From positions 62,001-126,000 of the forward strand of contig CAAGCY010000024.1 of the NCBI GenBank assembly GCA_900768465.1: a DNA stretch of 64,000 nt. Direction: 5' to 3'. The number at the start of each line of letters is the position of its first letter. The first letter of the stretch is position 1. Of this stretch, positions 16,648-23,296 are shown piece by piece. The notes under the pieces were generated by a model that was not told the origin of the DNA, searched no databases, and was given only the letters and a program-made list of their open reading frames with translations. A program made the position numbers and the translations under genes. Source of the stretch: Alphaproteobacteria bacterium. GTDB lineage: Bacteria > Pseudomonadota > Alphaproteobacteria > CAAGCB01 > CAG-977.

Positions 16648-17430
16648 ATGAAAAAGATTTTGGCAACACTTTTGTTTCTTTTGCTGTCGGGGTGCGCGTC
16701 CGTGCCGTCCGATCCCGAAGCGCTGGCGCAGTACAAAGCCGACAACGATCCGCTTGAGCCGATGAACCGCAAAATCATGGCGTTCAACTCCGTGGCGGAC
16801 GAATATCTGCTGCATCCGATCGCCAGCGGCTACAGAGCCGTTACAACCCCCGAAATGCGCAAAGGAATGAGGGCGTTTGTCGGCAACCTGAAAACGCCGC
16901 TGAGCGTCGTCAACAACGTTCTACAGCTGAATTTCACGGACGCGGGAAAGGGAATATCCCGCTTTGTCATCAATTCGACGCTGGGCGTTTTCGGCTTTTT
17001 CGATGTGGCGACCCGTCTGGGAATCCGGGAAAAAAAGCGCGGCTTCGGCACGACTCTGGCGGTCTGGGGCGTCCCCGAAGGACCGTATCTGGTTTTGCCG
17101 TTTTTGGGACCGTCCGGCGCGCGCGATTCCGTTGCTTTAATCGGAGATTTCTATCTTGACCCGATGGCGTACCTGACATGGAACACGTCGAATCACCAGC
17201 TGCGCAACAACGCTTTGATTTGGACGATTGACGGCGTCGAAGCGCTGACCGCGTACGAAAGCGCGATGGATTTGCTGGACGACGCGAAAAAGAATTCCGT
17301 GGACTACTATGCGTCGATGCGCGCCATGTACCGCCAGCTGCGCGCCAAAGCCGTCAAAGACGCCAAAGGCGATTCCCCCGAAAACGAACGGGAATCTTAC
17401 GAATTTGATATGGATGACGAAGATTTGTGA
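16648..17430 (+). CDS. mlaA: MlaA (VacJ) family outer-membrane lipoprotein
   Basis: Outer-membrane part of the Mla system, which removes mislocated phospholipids from the outer leaflet and passes them to MlaC. The 260-residue product has a lipoprotein signal (MKKILATLLFLLLSGC, Cys16), then NDPLEPMNRKIMAFN, ISRFVINSTLGVFGFFDVA and GVPEGPYLVLPFLGPSGARD, all family signatures. Its TGA overlaps the mlaC ATG by one base, so the two are coupled. MlaFED, the inner-membrane transporter, is not in the window. Confidence 0.95.
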   Translation: MKKILATLLFLLLSGCASVPSDPEALAQYKADNDPLEPMNRKIMAFNSVADEYLLHPIASGYRAVTTPEMRKGMRAFVGNLKTPLSVVNNVLQLNFTDAGKGISRFVINSTLGVFGFFDVATRLGIREKKRGFGTTLAVWGVPEGPYLVLPFLGPSGARDSVALIGDFYLDPMAYLTWNTSNHQLRNNALIWTIDGVEALTAYESAMDLLDDAKKNSVDYYASMRAMYRQLRAKAVKDAKGDSPENERESYEFDMDDEDL

Positions 17431-18038
17431 TGAAAAAACTGCTGTTTACCCTTTTGTTCATGCTGGCGGGCGTTCCCGCGGCGTTCGCCCAAACCGACGA
17501 AGCCAAAGCGTTCGCGCAGAAAATCGCCGACGACATTATGGAGCGGGTGGTTAAAATCAAAGCTCCCGATTCCGTCAAAGAACAGAACTTCAACGCCATT
17601 TTCACCCAAGCCGCCGATTTAAAAAAAATCGCCCGCTTTACGCTGGGACGATTCGCCAAAACGGCGTCCGAACAGGATTTGCAGGCATACACGACCGCTT
17701 TTACGGACAACGTCGTCGATACTTGGACGCAGCGTTTCGCTTCTTACGCGGGTGAAAAAATCGTGTTTACGGACGCGCGGCAGGAAAACGGCAAAGATGT
17801 GTACGTCCATTCCGATTTGCTGATGGCGGACGGGGTCAACAAAATCGAAATCGTGTGGCGCGTTTCCATGAAAAAAGGCAAAACGCATCTGGTTGATTTG
17901 GTCGTTGAAGGCGTCAGTATGATTCTGAGCTACCGCAACGAATACACCGCGATTTTACAGCAAAACGGCGGAAACATCGCCGACTTGACGGAAAAATTGA
18001 AAAATAAAGCCGTCAAAGACCCGAATTTAAAGAAATAA
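17430..18038 (+). CDS. mlaC: MlaC family periplasmic phospholipid-binding protein
   Basis: Periplasmic shuttle that carries phospholipids between MlaA and the MlaFEDB transporter. The 202-residue product has a signal peptide ending in AAFAQ (residues about 17-21), then the helical Tol-Tol-Ttg2 fold with FTLGRFAKTASEQDLQAYTT and FVDVW-like YASYAGEKIVF elements, plus the C-terminal LVDLVVEGVSMILSYRNEY. The ATG at 17430 overlaps the mlaA stop; a GTG at 17427 is possible. Confidence 0.92.
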   Translation: MKKLLFTLLFMLAGVPAAFAQTDEAKAFAQKIADDIMERVVKIKAPDSVKEQNFNAIFTQAADLKKIARFTLGRFAKTASEQDLQAYTTAFTDNVVDTWTQRFASYAGEKIVFTDARQENGKDVYVHSDLLMADGVNKIEIVWRVSMKKGKTHLVDLVVEGVSMILSYRNEYTAILQQNGGNIADLTEKLKNKAVKDPNLKK

Positions 18039-18040
18039 CG

Positions 18041-18068
18041 TTGACAAACGCGGCTTGTTTGGTAAACT
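18041..18068 (+). promoter_or_regulatory. Strong sigma-70 promoter of rpsD
   Basis: TTGACA at 18041-18046, 16 bases, TAAACT at 18063-18068. It begins two bases after the mlaC stop and gives a leader of about 95 bases before rpsD. Confidence 0.75.
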
Positions 18069-18074
18069 TCAAGC

Positions 18075-18172
18075 CTTATTTCCGAAAATGCGAACGGCTT
18101 GCCGTTCCGCCGCCTTGAGGTTCAAGGGGGACTATCGGGACAACAACAAAAAACAAATTGGAGTATTTTAAA
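18075..18172 (+). promoter_or_regulatory. Structured rpsD 5' leader, possible S4 autoregulatory site
   Basis: Two adjacent perfect hairpins lie in the leader: GAACGG/CCGTTC (18092-18107, loop CTTG) and CCTTGA/TCAAGG (18113-18127, loop GGT). S4 represses its own mRNA in other bacteria by binding a structured leader; that this is such a site is inference. Confidence 0.4.
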
Positions 18173-18787
18173 ATGTCAAAACGCTTGGCAGCGAAATTCA
18201 AAATCAACCGCCGCTTGGGATTGGATCTGTGGGGTCGCGCGAAAAGCCCCGTTCACCGCCGCGAATACGGTCCGGGTCAGCACGGTCAGCACAAAGGCAA
18301 ACCGACCGACTACGGCACGCAGTTGCTGGCTAAACAGAAACTGAAAGCCTACTACGGCAACGTTTCCGAAAAACAGATGCGCAAATACTACGCCGAAGCT
18401 ATCCGCCGCAGCGGCGACACGTCCGAAAACCTGATCGGTTTGTTGGAAACGCGTTTGGACGCCGTCGTTTATCGTATGAAATTCGTTCCGTCCGTTTTCG
18501 CTTCGCGTCAGTTCATCAACCACGGCCACATCATGGTCAACGGCAAACGCGTAAACATCCCGTCCTATCTGGTCAAAGCCGGCGATGTCGTTTCCGTCAA
18601 GGAAAAATCCCGCGAATTGGCTTGCGTTGTTGAAGCCGCCGCTTCGACCGAACGTGAAGTTCCCGACTATATGGAAGTCGATTCCAAAGCGTGCCAAGGC
18701 ACGTTCGTCCGCGTTCCCAAATTCGCCGACGTTCCGTACCCCGTACAGATGGAACCGAATCTGGTCGTCGAATTCTATTCCCGTTAA
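18173..18787 (+). CDS. rpsD: 30S ribosomal protein S4
   Basis: Primary binding protein of the 16S rRNA 5' domain, needed for 30S assembly and decoding fidelity. The 204-residue product has usual length. It shows KFKINRRLGLDLWGR and the C-terminal S4 RNA-binding motif (LDAVVYRMKFVPSVFASRQF, INHGHIMVNGKRVNIPSYLV). Start MSKRLAAKFK at 18173 has GGAG 9 bases before; an in-frame TTG at 18158 overlaps that site. As is common in alphaproteobacteria it stands alone outside the large ribosomal operons, with its own promoter and terminator. Confidence 0.97.
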   Translation: MSKRLAAKFKINRRLGLDLWGRAKSPVHRREYGPGQHGQHKGKPTDYGTQLLAKQKLKAYYGNVSEKQMRKYYAEAIRRSGDTSENLIGLLETRLDAVVYRMKFVPSVFASRQFINHGHIMVNGKRVNIPSYLVKAGDVVSVKEKSRELACVVEAAASTEREVPDYMEVDSKACQGTFVRVPKFADVPYPVQMEPNLVVEFYSR

Positions 18788-18807
18788 TTCCGGGGATGCT
18801 TTATCCG

Positions 18808-18837
18808 AAAGTCCCGCCTTGTGCGGGACTTTTTTTG
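18808..18837 (+). terminator. Rho-independent terminator after rpsD
   Basis: AAAGTCCCGC and GCGGGACTTT form a strong stem with loop CTTGT, followed by seven T. It ends 14 bases before the convergent LysR gene. Confidence 0.93.
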
Positions 18838-18850
18838 CCTGCCGTTAATA

Positions 18851-19750
18851 TCAGAAAAACTCCAAATCGTCGACGGCGCCTGTTTCGCTTAACACCCGCA
18901 GATGCTGAATCAGAGCTTTTATTTTCGCTGTTTTTTCGGCGGCGGGACTGCAAACGCCGAAAAACGTTCTTATCACTTCGAAATCGCACGTCTTCAAACA
19001 AACCAGATTCGTTTTGTCGCACGCCAGCCAATCGTGCAGCAATCCGACGCCGTCCCCCGAATAAACCAGTCTGAAGATGACCGATTCCGAATCGGATGTC
19101 GTATTCAGATGTTTTGCTTTTTTCAACAGCAATCGACTGAACTCGTCCTCTAAATGTCTTTGCTGTACGCATAAATCAAAATTTTCAAGCAAATCCGCCA
19201 TATTTTTGGGAATGCCGTGCCTGTCCAAATACGATTTTGACGAATACAGATGCATTTTGCTTTCCGATTTAAACAGGATTTTGCCTTTTATGTCGGATGG
19301 AATATCGCTGAAAATCGCCAAATCAACATCCGACAGACTGACATGTTTGTCCGTAACGATATCCAGACGGATACCCAAATGCATCGCGTAAAACAGCGAC
19401 ATATCCTTTAACAAGCGGCTACCCAAAAATCCGTCTTCGACAAAAACGGTGACACATCCCGTCAATTCTTCCTCATCGGAAAACTCCGCCGATATTTTAT
19501 CCAAGCTTTTGACAATGCTTTCGATATCCGTGTACAGCAAGCGCGCGGTATTCGTCGGTTCGACACCTTTGGACGAGCGATTCAACAAAGGCGTGTTCAG
19601 CTCCGTTTCCAAATCGGAAATGATTTTTGACAAGTTGGACTGTTTGATGCCGTTGCGGCGCGCGGCGCCTTGGATTTGTCCCGCGTCCATAACTTCTTTC
19701 AGTGCGAACAATTCCCGCAAAAATGACAGATTGGCTTTAAAAGTCGCCAT
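18851..19750 (-). CDS. LysR-family transcriptional regulator
   Basis: A 299-residue LysR-type protein. The N-terminal winged helix spans about 10-70 (GQIQGAARRNGIKQSNLSKIISDLE and LLNRSSKGVEPTNTARLLY), then a linker helix and a two-lobed effector-binding domain (TVFVEDGFLGSRLLKDMSLF onward). Such regulators usually bind as tetramers upstream of divergent targets; the gene diverges from the small LuxR-type gene, a possible target, but the ligand cannot be told. AGGAG lies 10 bases before the ATG. Codon use is somewhat richer in A and T than the core genes, which marks the edge of the accessory segment. Confidence 0.9.
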   Translation of the reverse strand: MATFKANLSFLRELFALKEVMDAGQIQGAARRNGIKQSNLSKIISDLETELNTPLLNRSSKGVEPTNTARLLYTDIESIVKSLDKISAEFSDEEELTGCVTVFVEDGFLGSRLLKDMSLFYAMHLGIRLDIVTDKHVSLSDVDLAIFSDIPSDIKGKILFKSESKMHLYSSKSYLDRHGIPKNMADLLENFDLCVQQRHLEDEFSRLLLKKAKHLNTTSDSESVIFRLVYSGDGVGLLHDWLACDKTNLVCLKTCDFEVIRTFFGVCSPAAEKTAKIKALIQHLRVLSETGAVDDLEFF

Positions 19751-19992
19751 TATTTATATACTCCTTATATAAAAGCGGGATATTTTCAAAAAAACGATTA
19801 CCGTATATGTTACAAATATGGTGTTTCAATTCAAAGCGGTTGTCAATCGGAAATACTTTCGGTTGCATGTATTGAGGGGCTATTTGCAGCAAATTATTTT
19901 GCACCGCTTGAAACACCTGCCGAAAATTAAGAAGCTTTGTGAAAGACTTGGTTTTCTCAAGCGGGCGTTTATAAATCAAAGGAGCATACATC

Positions 19993-20190
19993 ATGACTCG
20001 TCCTTTAACACCCCGACAAATCGAAGTGATGCACTGTTTGGCATTGGGGATGCCGAATAAAATGATTGCGTACAAAATGGGCATCAGCACCTCTACGGTC
20101 AAAATTCATCTGAACCGCATTTACACACAGCTGAACGTCAACAGCCGTCTGCAGGCGTTGTTGTGGATGAACGACCACGACTTGACTTGA
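19993..20190 (+). CDS. Short LuxR/GerE-type HTH protein (65 aa)
   Basis: A DNA-binding domain and nothing else. LTPRQIEVMHCLALGMPNKMIAYKMGISTSTVKIHLNRIYTQL... covers residues 5-45 and follows the four-helix LuxR C-terminal pattern, with the recognition helix STSTVKIHLNRI. No receiver or ligand-binding domain precedes it. AAAGGAG lies 8 bases before the ATG and a terminator follows, so it looks like an intact one-gene unit rather than a fragment. Function inferred only as DNA binding. Confidence 0.85.
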   Translation: MTRPLTPRQIEVMHCLALGMPNKMIAYKMGISTSTVKIHLNRIYTQLNVNSRLQALLWMNDHDLT

Positions 20191-20207
20191 TAAACTCTGT
20201 TTCCTGG

Positions 20208-20238
20208 AAAAAACGCCCTTGTTTCGAGGGCGTTTTTT
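20208..20238 (+). terminator. Rho-independent terminator after the LuxR-type gene
   Basis: AAAAAACGCCCTT and GAGGGCGTTTTTT form a 12-bp stem around a short loop, ending in a T run. The flanking A run allows use from both strands. Confidence 0.9.
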
Positions 20239-20303
20239 CGTTGCCGCATTCACGTTATGGCAATCCCGCATATCCGCCGTCCTCCTTCCGTGCAAAAGCG
20301 GTC

Positions 20304-21011
20304 TTAATTCGTTTTCGCGTTCCTGTTCAGCATTGCCGTTAAAATCGCTGTCGGATTTAGCGGCTTTTTGGCGGTATTGGCTTTCATCCCTTCCTTGATG
20401 GAAACGGGTATCGGTTTGTTGCGCAAAACATTCAAAATCTTTGCGGCAGGAATAACTTTTCCGCCGAACAGCTTGGCAATTTTGTTTTTGGCTTTAATCA
20501 GTCCGATTTGAATCTTGCGCGCCGCCAGCATCAACCGCTTTTTAATCGTCAATCCGTGCGGCGTCAATCCCGTCGGCACATCGGGCGCTTTGATGCCCGC
20601 CGCCCGCAAAATCGCCGAAGCGGTCGTTGAACAGTTGCGGGAAAACAGTTTGTATTCGCCGTGATTTGTCTTCAGTTTTTCGATTTTTTTCGCAGCCGCG
20701 TCGTACTGTTCGCGCGTGACGGGATAAATCACGGCTTCGTTATAATGCGTGCCGGATTCGTCCTTGAAATAAGACGGACAGCCCGTCGTGTATTTAATCA
20801 AATCGTCGTCAAAGCCGACAGGGCCGAAGCCCCATTTTTGTTCCTTGCCCTTTTCATCGGTCAGACCGATGAAAGCGTGGCCGGTCAGCCAAGTGGAATC
20901 TTTAATCCCGCCGTCAATCAAACTGCCGTATTCCTTATCCAATCCGGGACGCAAAAACAGTTTCGGGGTATCCAAATACAGGGTTATTTGACAATTTTTC
21001 TCATTTGACAT
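20304..21011 (-). CDS. Putative permuted papain-like (NlpC/P60-type) protein
   Basis: A 235-residue protein without signal peptide. Near residue 45 it has LTGHAFIGLTDEKGK with a candidate catalytic His, followed by KWGFGP. Near residue 127 it has LFSRNCSTTASAILRAAGI, with a candidate Cys nucleophile after Asn. His before Cys, with an NC motif leading a helix, is the order in circularly permuted NlpC/P60 hydrolases and is reminiscent of the FGH...NCS pattern of DUF4105 proteins. The last 80 residues are basic and rich in Lys and Ala. It may be a peptidase, amidase or acyltransferase; this rests on motifs only. It has its own promoter and stands alone. Confidence 0.55.
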   Translation of the reverse strand: MSNEKNCQITLYLDTPKLFLRPGLDKEYGSLIDGGIKDSTWLTGHAFIGLTDEKGKEQKWGFGPVGFDDDLIKYTTGCPSYFKDESGTHYNEAVIYPVTREQYDAAAKKIEKLKTNHGEYKLFSRNCSTTASAILRAAGIKAPDVPTGLTPHGLTIKKRLMLAARKIQIGLIKAKNKIAKLFGGKVIPAAKILNVLRNKPIPVSIKEGMKANTAKKPLNPTAILTAMLNRNAKTN

Positions 21012-21042
21012 AAATCACCGCAAAAGCAGTTAAAGTTGTCTT

Positions 21043-21071
21043 ATTTTGTCTAAAATTAAATTTGTTGTCAA
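21043..21071 (-). promoter_or_regulatory. Promoter of the papain-like gene
   Basis: On the minus strand TTGACA (21066-21071), 17 bases, CAAAAT (21043-21048), about 30 bases before the ATG at 21011. Confidence 0.55.
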
Positions 21072-21204
21072 GGGGAAAGAACGTTAAAAAAAACATCCAA
21101 CTTGTCATTATGTCTCCAGCTTCGTTAAATGTTCCGATATTCGACAACATTAACAAAGTTCTCTGAATCAAAAAGCGATATGTATTATCATATATTTGAA
21201 ATCT

Positions 21205-21239
21205 AAAAAGGCCGTTAAAGCATTTTAACAGCCTTTTTA
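21205..21239. terminator. Terminator downstream of the SHOCT genes
   Basis: AAAAAGGC(c)GTTAAA and TTTTAAC(a)GCCTTTTT pair with one mismatch around a GCA loop. It lies 20 bases past the minus-strand SHOCT gene and has U-rich ends on both strands. Confidence 0.8.
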
Positions 21240-21258
21240 TTTAAGATAGTTAGCAATA

Positions 21259-21702
21259 TTATGTCAAACAGGAAACAATTAAACAGACAATCCATACCCA
21301 TAAATATGTCGGAGATTGTTTTAGAATTCTGGCTCTTTCATAAAGATACGCTGGAATAATCCAACTTTCGTCCAATAATTTTCCTTTAAATCCCGCCTTA
21401 TGCACTTCTTTGCTGTCCAAGTAGCTCAAGAAGATATTTAATACAATAGTCACATAGAACAAATCTGCTGAAGCCGTTCCAGTTATTTCTGTAATCATTT
21501 GCTGCAAAAGTTCACCGATCGGAGGAGCAAAAGCTAAGCACCAAACATAATCCTTTCGGATTTTTTCAGGATTCTCTGAAGTATGCCGCAGAACAAGCTC
21601 TTTTTCAGTGGAATATTCTTCTTCAGTTAAAAGTCCCTTCTATTTCAATTCTTTTAACTTTTCTAGCTGATTAAAGTAATCTGTAGAATCACAATCTCTC
21701 AT
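21259..21702 (-). pseudogene. SHOCT-domain membrane protein gene with in-frame TAG at codon 21
   Basis: From the ATG at 21702 (AAGGAG 5 bases upstream) the frame reads MRDCDSTDYFNQLEKLKELK, then TAG at 21640-21642, then KGLLTEEEYSTEKELVLRH and on without a break to TAA at 21259, 148 codons in all. Across the stop the sequence is a normal SHOCT motif (LEKLKELx-KGLLTEEEY), so the amber codon replaces a single residue of an otherwise intact gene. The C-terminal half has two hydrophobic segments (ADLFYVTIVLNIFLSYL; YLWVWIVCLIVSCL). Either a recent nonsense mutation or a read-through codon. It follows a second amber-interrupted SHOCT gene on the same strand. Confidence 0.7.
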
Positions 21703-21704
21703 AT

Positions 21705-22169
21705 TTACTCCTTTATTACTGCATTTATCAAAAATTGATCGTTATAACGGGTTAATGTATAGGAAATATCAACACTCATCCCGTTGGAAAGGTGAGCCCG
21801 CGCATCACATTTTCGAATTTTTTTATTTTTGTTGTGAAAAGTTTCTACCGCATTTTCAACAAGAATAGGTTTTATACCAAAAAAGCGTAACGCAAGGATA
21901 TTTTCAACCACTCCAAGCAAATCTTTTTTTAACAATCGCCCGCTATTACACTTTGGAAGCTGCCCTCCTGCTAAAAAAGAAAGCGCAATACAAAAAATAA
22001 AGAGATAGCCAATTGTTTGAAATACGATAGACTATGTGGATTTTTTAGGTTTTGATTGTTCATCAGATTCTTCTAACATTATTTCCTGCTTTTGTGCGTC
22101 AAATTCCTCTTGTGATATGATCCCTTTTTCTCTCAGTTCATTTAATTTTTCTAATTTTTGAATATCCAT
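21705..22169 (-). pseudogene. SHOCT + periplasmic-domain gene with in-frame TAG at codon 46
   Basis: The ATG at 22169 (GGGAGAAATT upstream) begins a SHOCT motif, LEKLNELREKGIISQEEFDA, and continues to KPKKST. TAG at 22032-22034 follows, after which the same frame runs to TAA at 21705: SIVFQTIGYLFIFCIALSFL is a membrane helix, LPKCNSGRLLKKDL and KCDARAHLSNGMSVDISYTL are the two Cys-bearing parts of a small periplasmic domain seen in many SHOCT proteins (from memory). 155 codons in total, no frameshift. Two bases separate it from the next SHOCT gene. The break falls exactly between SHOCT and the membrane helix. A fragment from an internal ATG at 21935 could still be made. Confidence 0.7.
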
Positions 22170-22198
22170 CTAATTTCTCCCAAAAGTAGGTTATAACA

Positions 22199-22222
22199 AA
22201 AACCCTCTTTGATTAAAAGAGG
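22199..22222 (-). terminator. Rho-independent terminator at end of the structured RNA, ahead of the SHOCT genes
   Basis: On the minus strand CCTCTTT and AAAGAGG (22216-22222 and 22204-22210) pair over a loop of five and are followed by GTTTTTG. It lies 30 bases before the SHOCT start codon, so it could act as an attenuator. Confidence 0.65.
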
Positions 22223-22440
22223 CAGGAAGTTGAACCCTATTTTCAGGAAATAGTGTAGTGTATTCGATAATAAATATCTTATTAACTACCTTCCTGCCAT
22301 AGGAAAAAAGGTAGTTTTTACATCCGCTTACGCAGACAACCTGATAAAGAGGGGGGCAAACCTCATACCGGTAATCAGCCGATACGCTGATAAGATATAT
22401 TAACTTATGAAAGAAAGTTAATCCTTTTCTATCGGTTGTG
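22199..22440 (-). ncRNA. Candidate structured RNA / leader in the AT-rich segment
   Basis: No convincing protein is encoded here; the only long frame (22191-22460) looks random. The minus-strand RNA has, in order, TTAACTT/AAGTTAA (22400-22421), ATCAGC/GCTGAT (22374-22391), a GAGG/CCTC pair (22350-22364), a 5-bp hairpin with a GTAA (GNRA) tetraloop (22323-22336), AACTACC/GGTAGTT (22284-22316) and a terminator. A 9-bp helix GGCAGGAAG/CTTCCTGCC (22221-22229 with 22290-22298) competes with the last hairpin and shares two bases with the terminator. A 12-codon frame (22328-22366) is inside. It may be a regulatory leader, a stand-alone RNA, or a 3' UTR of the upstream gene. Confidence 0.45.
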
Positions 22441-22462
22441 CCATCACATTTAATCCGCAAGT

Positions 22463-23035
22463 TTACACATGGAATTCCTGTTCGTAGCTGGCGTTAAAAA
22501 TGTGAACAAACCGACTGAATGCCGAATTCTCTTTATCCTCACAGAAACCGCGATCGTTTTTAATAGCGGTCATAAATGCTTTGTAATCCAAACCGTTTGA
22601 AGCGGTATCGAATTTGCATTGCTTAAAGTAAAAATCAACCATTTCCTTCAAATCATCGTCCGAAAAGACTATGCCTTCTTGTTCAGGACGATTTAAAAGC
22701 CATTTTATGTTTTCATGTATCTGTCCGAAGCCTTGCCAACCGAAATGAAGGACGTTTGCATGGTTTATTCTTCGGTCATAAAAACCCCTAAAATGCGTAA
22801 AGGCATTAGCAGTCGTAAGTAAAGCAAGAAACAACGCTTTTAGAAAAAATTTTAGATTTTCCTGCGGAATGTCCCGTATATCGTCTGAATATTTTCTCCA
22901 TTCACTTCCCCCAAACATAGCCTCTCCGGCATTATCGTAATTGGGAGGAAAAGCGTTTACTTTTTGTATGGGCTCTGTTTTTAATTTTTGAACATCTACA
23001 AAAAATCGTGTTTTGCAATAATCTGATAAGGTCAT
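22463..23035 (-). CDS. Protein of unknown function (190 aa), AT-rich segment
   Basis: Not recognised. The ATG at 23035 has GGATAGGAAAG directly upstream; eight more codons are open before it. The protein is rich in aromatic residues (FTHFRGFYDRRINHANVLHFGWQGF) with no signal peptide. One hydrophobic stretch (LKFFLKALFLALLTTANAF, about 60-80) could be a buried helix. The composition is AT-rich, unlike the surrounding core genes, which suggests acquisition. The structured RNA region starts right after its stop. Confidence 0.7.
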   Translation of the reverse strand: MTLSDYCKTRFFVDVQKLKTEPIQKVNAFPPNYDNAGEAMFGGSEWRKYSDDIRDIPQENLKFFLKALFLALLTTANAFTHFRGFYDRRINHANVLHFGWQGFGQIHENIKWLLNRPEQEGIVFSDDDLKEMVDFYFKQCKFDTASNGLDYKAFMTAIKNDRGFCEDKENSAFSRFVHIFNASYEQEFHV

Positions 23036-23074
23036 CTTTCCTATCCTTTGTTTTATCAAAATCTAAACCTCTTT

Positions 23075-23104
23075 AGTTTGCTCCACAAAGAAACATGTTG
23101 TCAA
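23075..23104 (-). promoter_or_regulatory. Possible promoter of the unknown gene at 22463-23035
   Basis: On the minus strand TTGACA (23099-23104), 18 bases, CAAACT (23075-23080), about 40 bases before the ATG. The rest of the 261-base gap to eno holds only AT-rich sequence and the eno terminator. Confidence 0.45.
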
Positions 23105-23241
23105 ACGTATTTTTTGTGCGACATTCTCTTCATAATAAGATATAGAATTTACAGTCCGTTTATAGTTTTTTATATTTATTGTTCTTTTAAAATCACTCCG
23201 AATCAATAAATGTCATGCAATATTAAAAGATAACTAAAATT

Positions 23242-23273
23242 AAGGGAAAGTCTTTTTTAGACTTTCCCTTTTT
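23242..23273 (-). terminator. Terminator after eno
   Basis: AAGGGAAAGTCT and AGACTTTCCCTT are perfect inverse copies around a T5 loop, with T or A runs on the flanks. It lies 24 bases past the eno stop. Confidence 0.85.
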
Positions 23274-23296
23274 GCATTAAAAAATGTGTCCAAATC

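Noticed and set aside
20191..20303. Possible tRNA or small RNA gene after the LuxR-type gene
   Set aside because: Only the terminator hairpin is present; no cloverleaf or CCA end could be drawn.
21259..22169. Genome-wide reassignment of TAG to a sense codon
   Set aside because: RF1 is present with GGQ and PxT motifs, and tolR and the GDYXXLXY gene end at TAG where the proteins should end.
22199..22440. Retron or group II intron remnant
   Set aside because: No reverse transcriptase gene or a1/a2-type end pairing around it; only the hairpins and one GNRA loop are shared.
22191..22460. 89-codon minus-strand frame in the AT-rich gap
   Set aside because: No RBS, odd composition (Tyr, Cys, Val runs) and it covers the hairpins and terminator; an RNA explains the region better.
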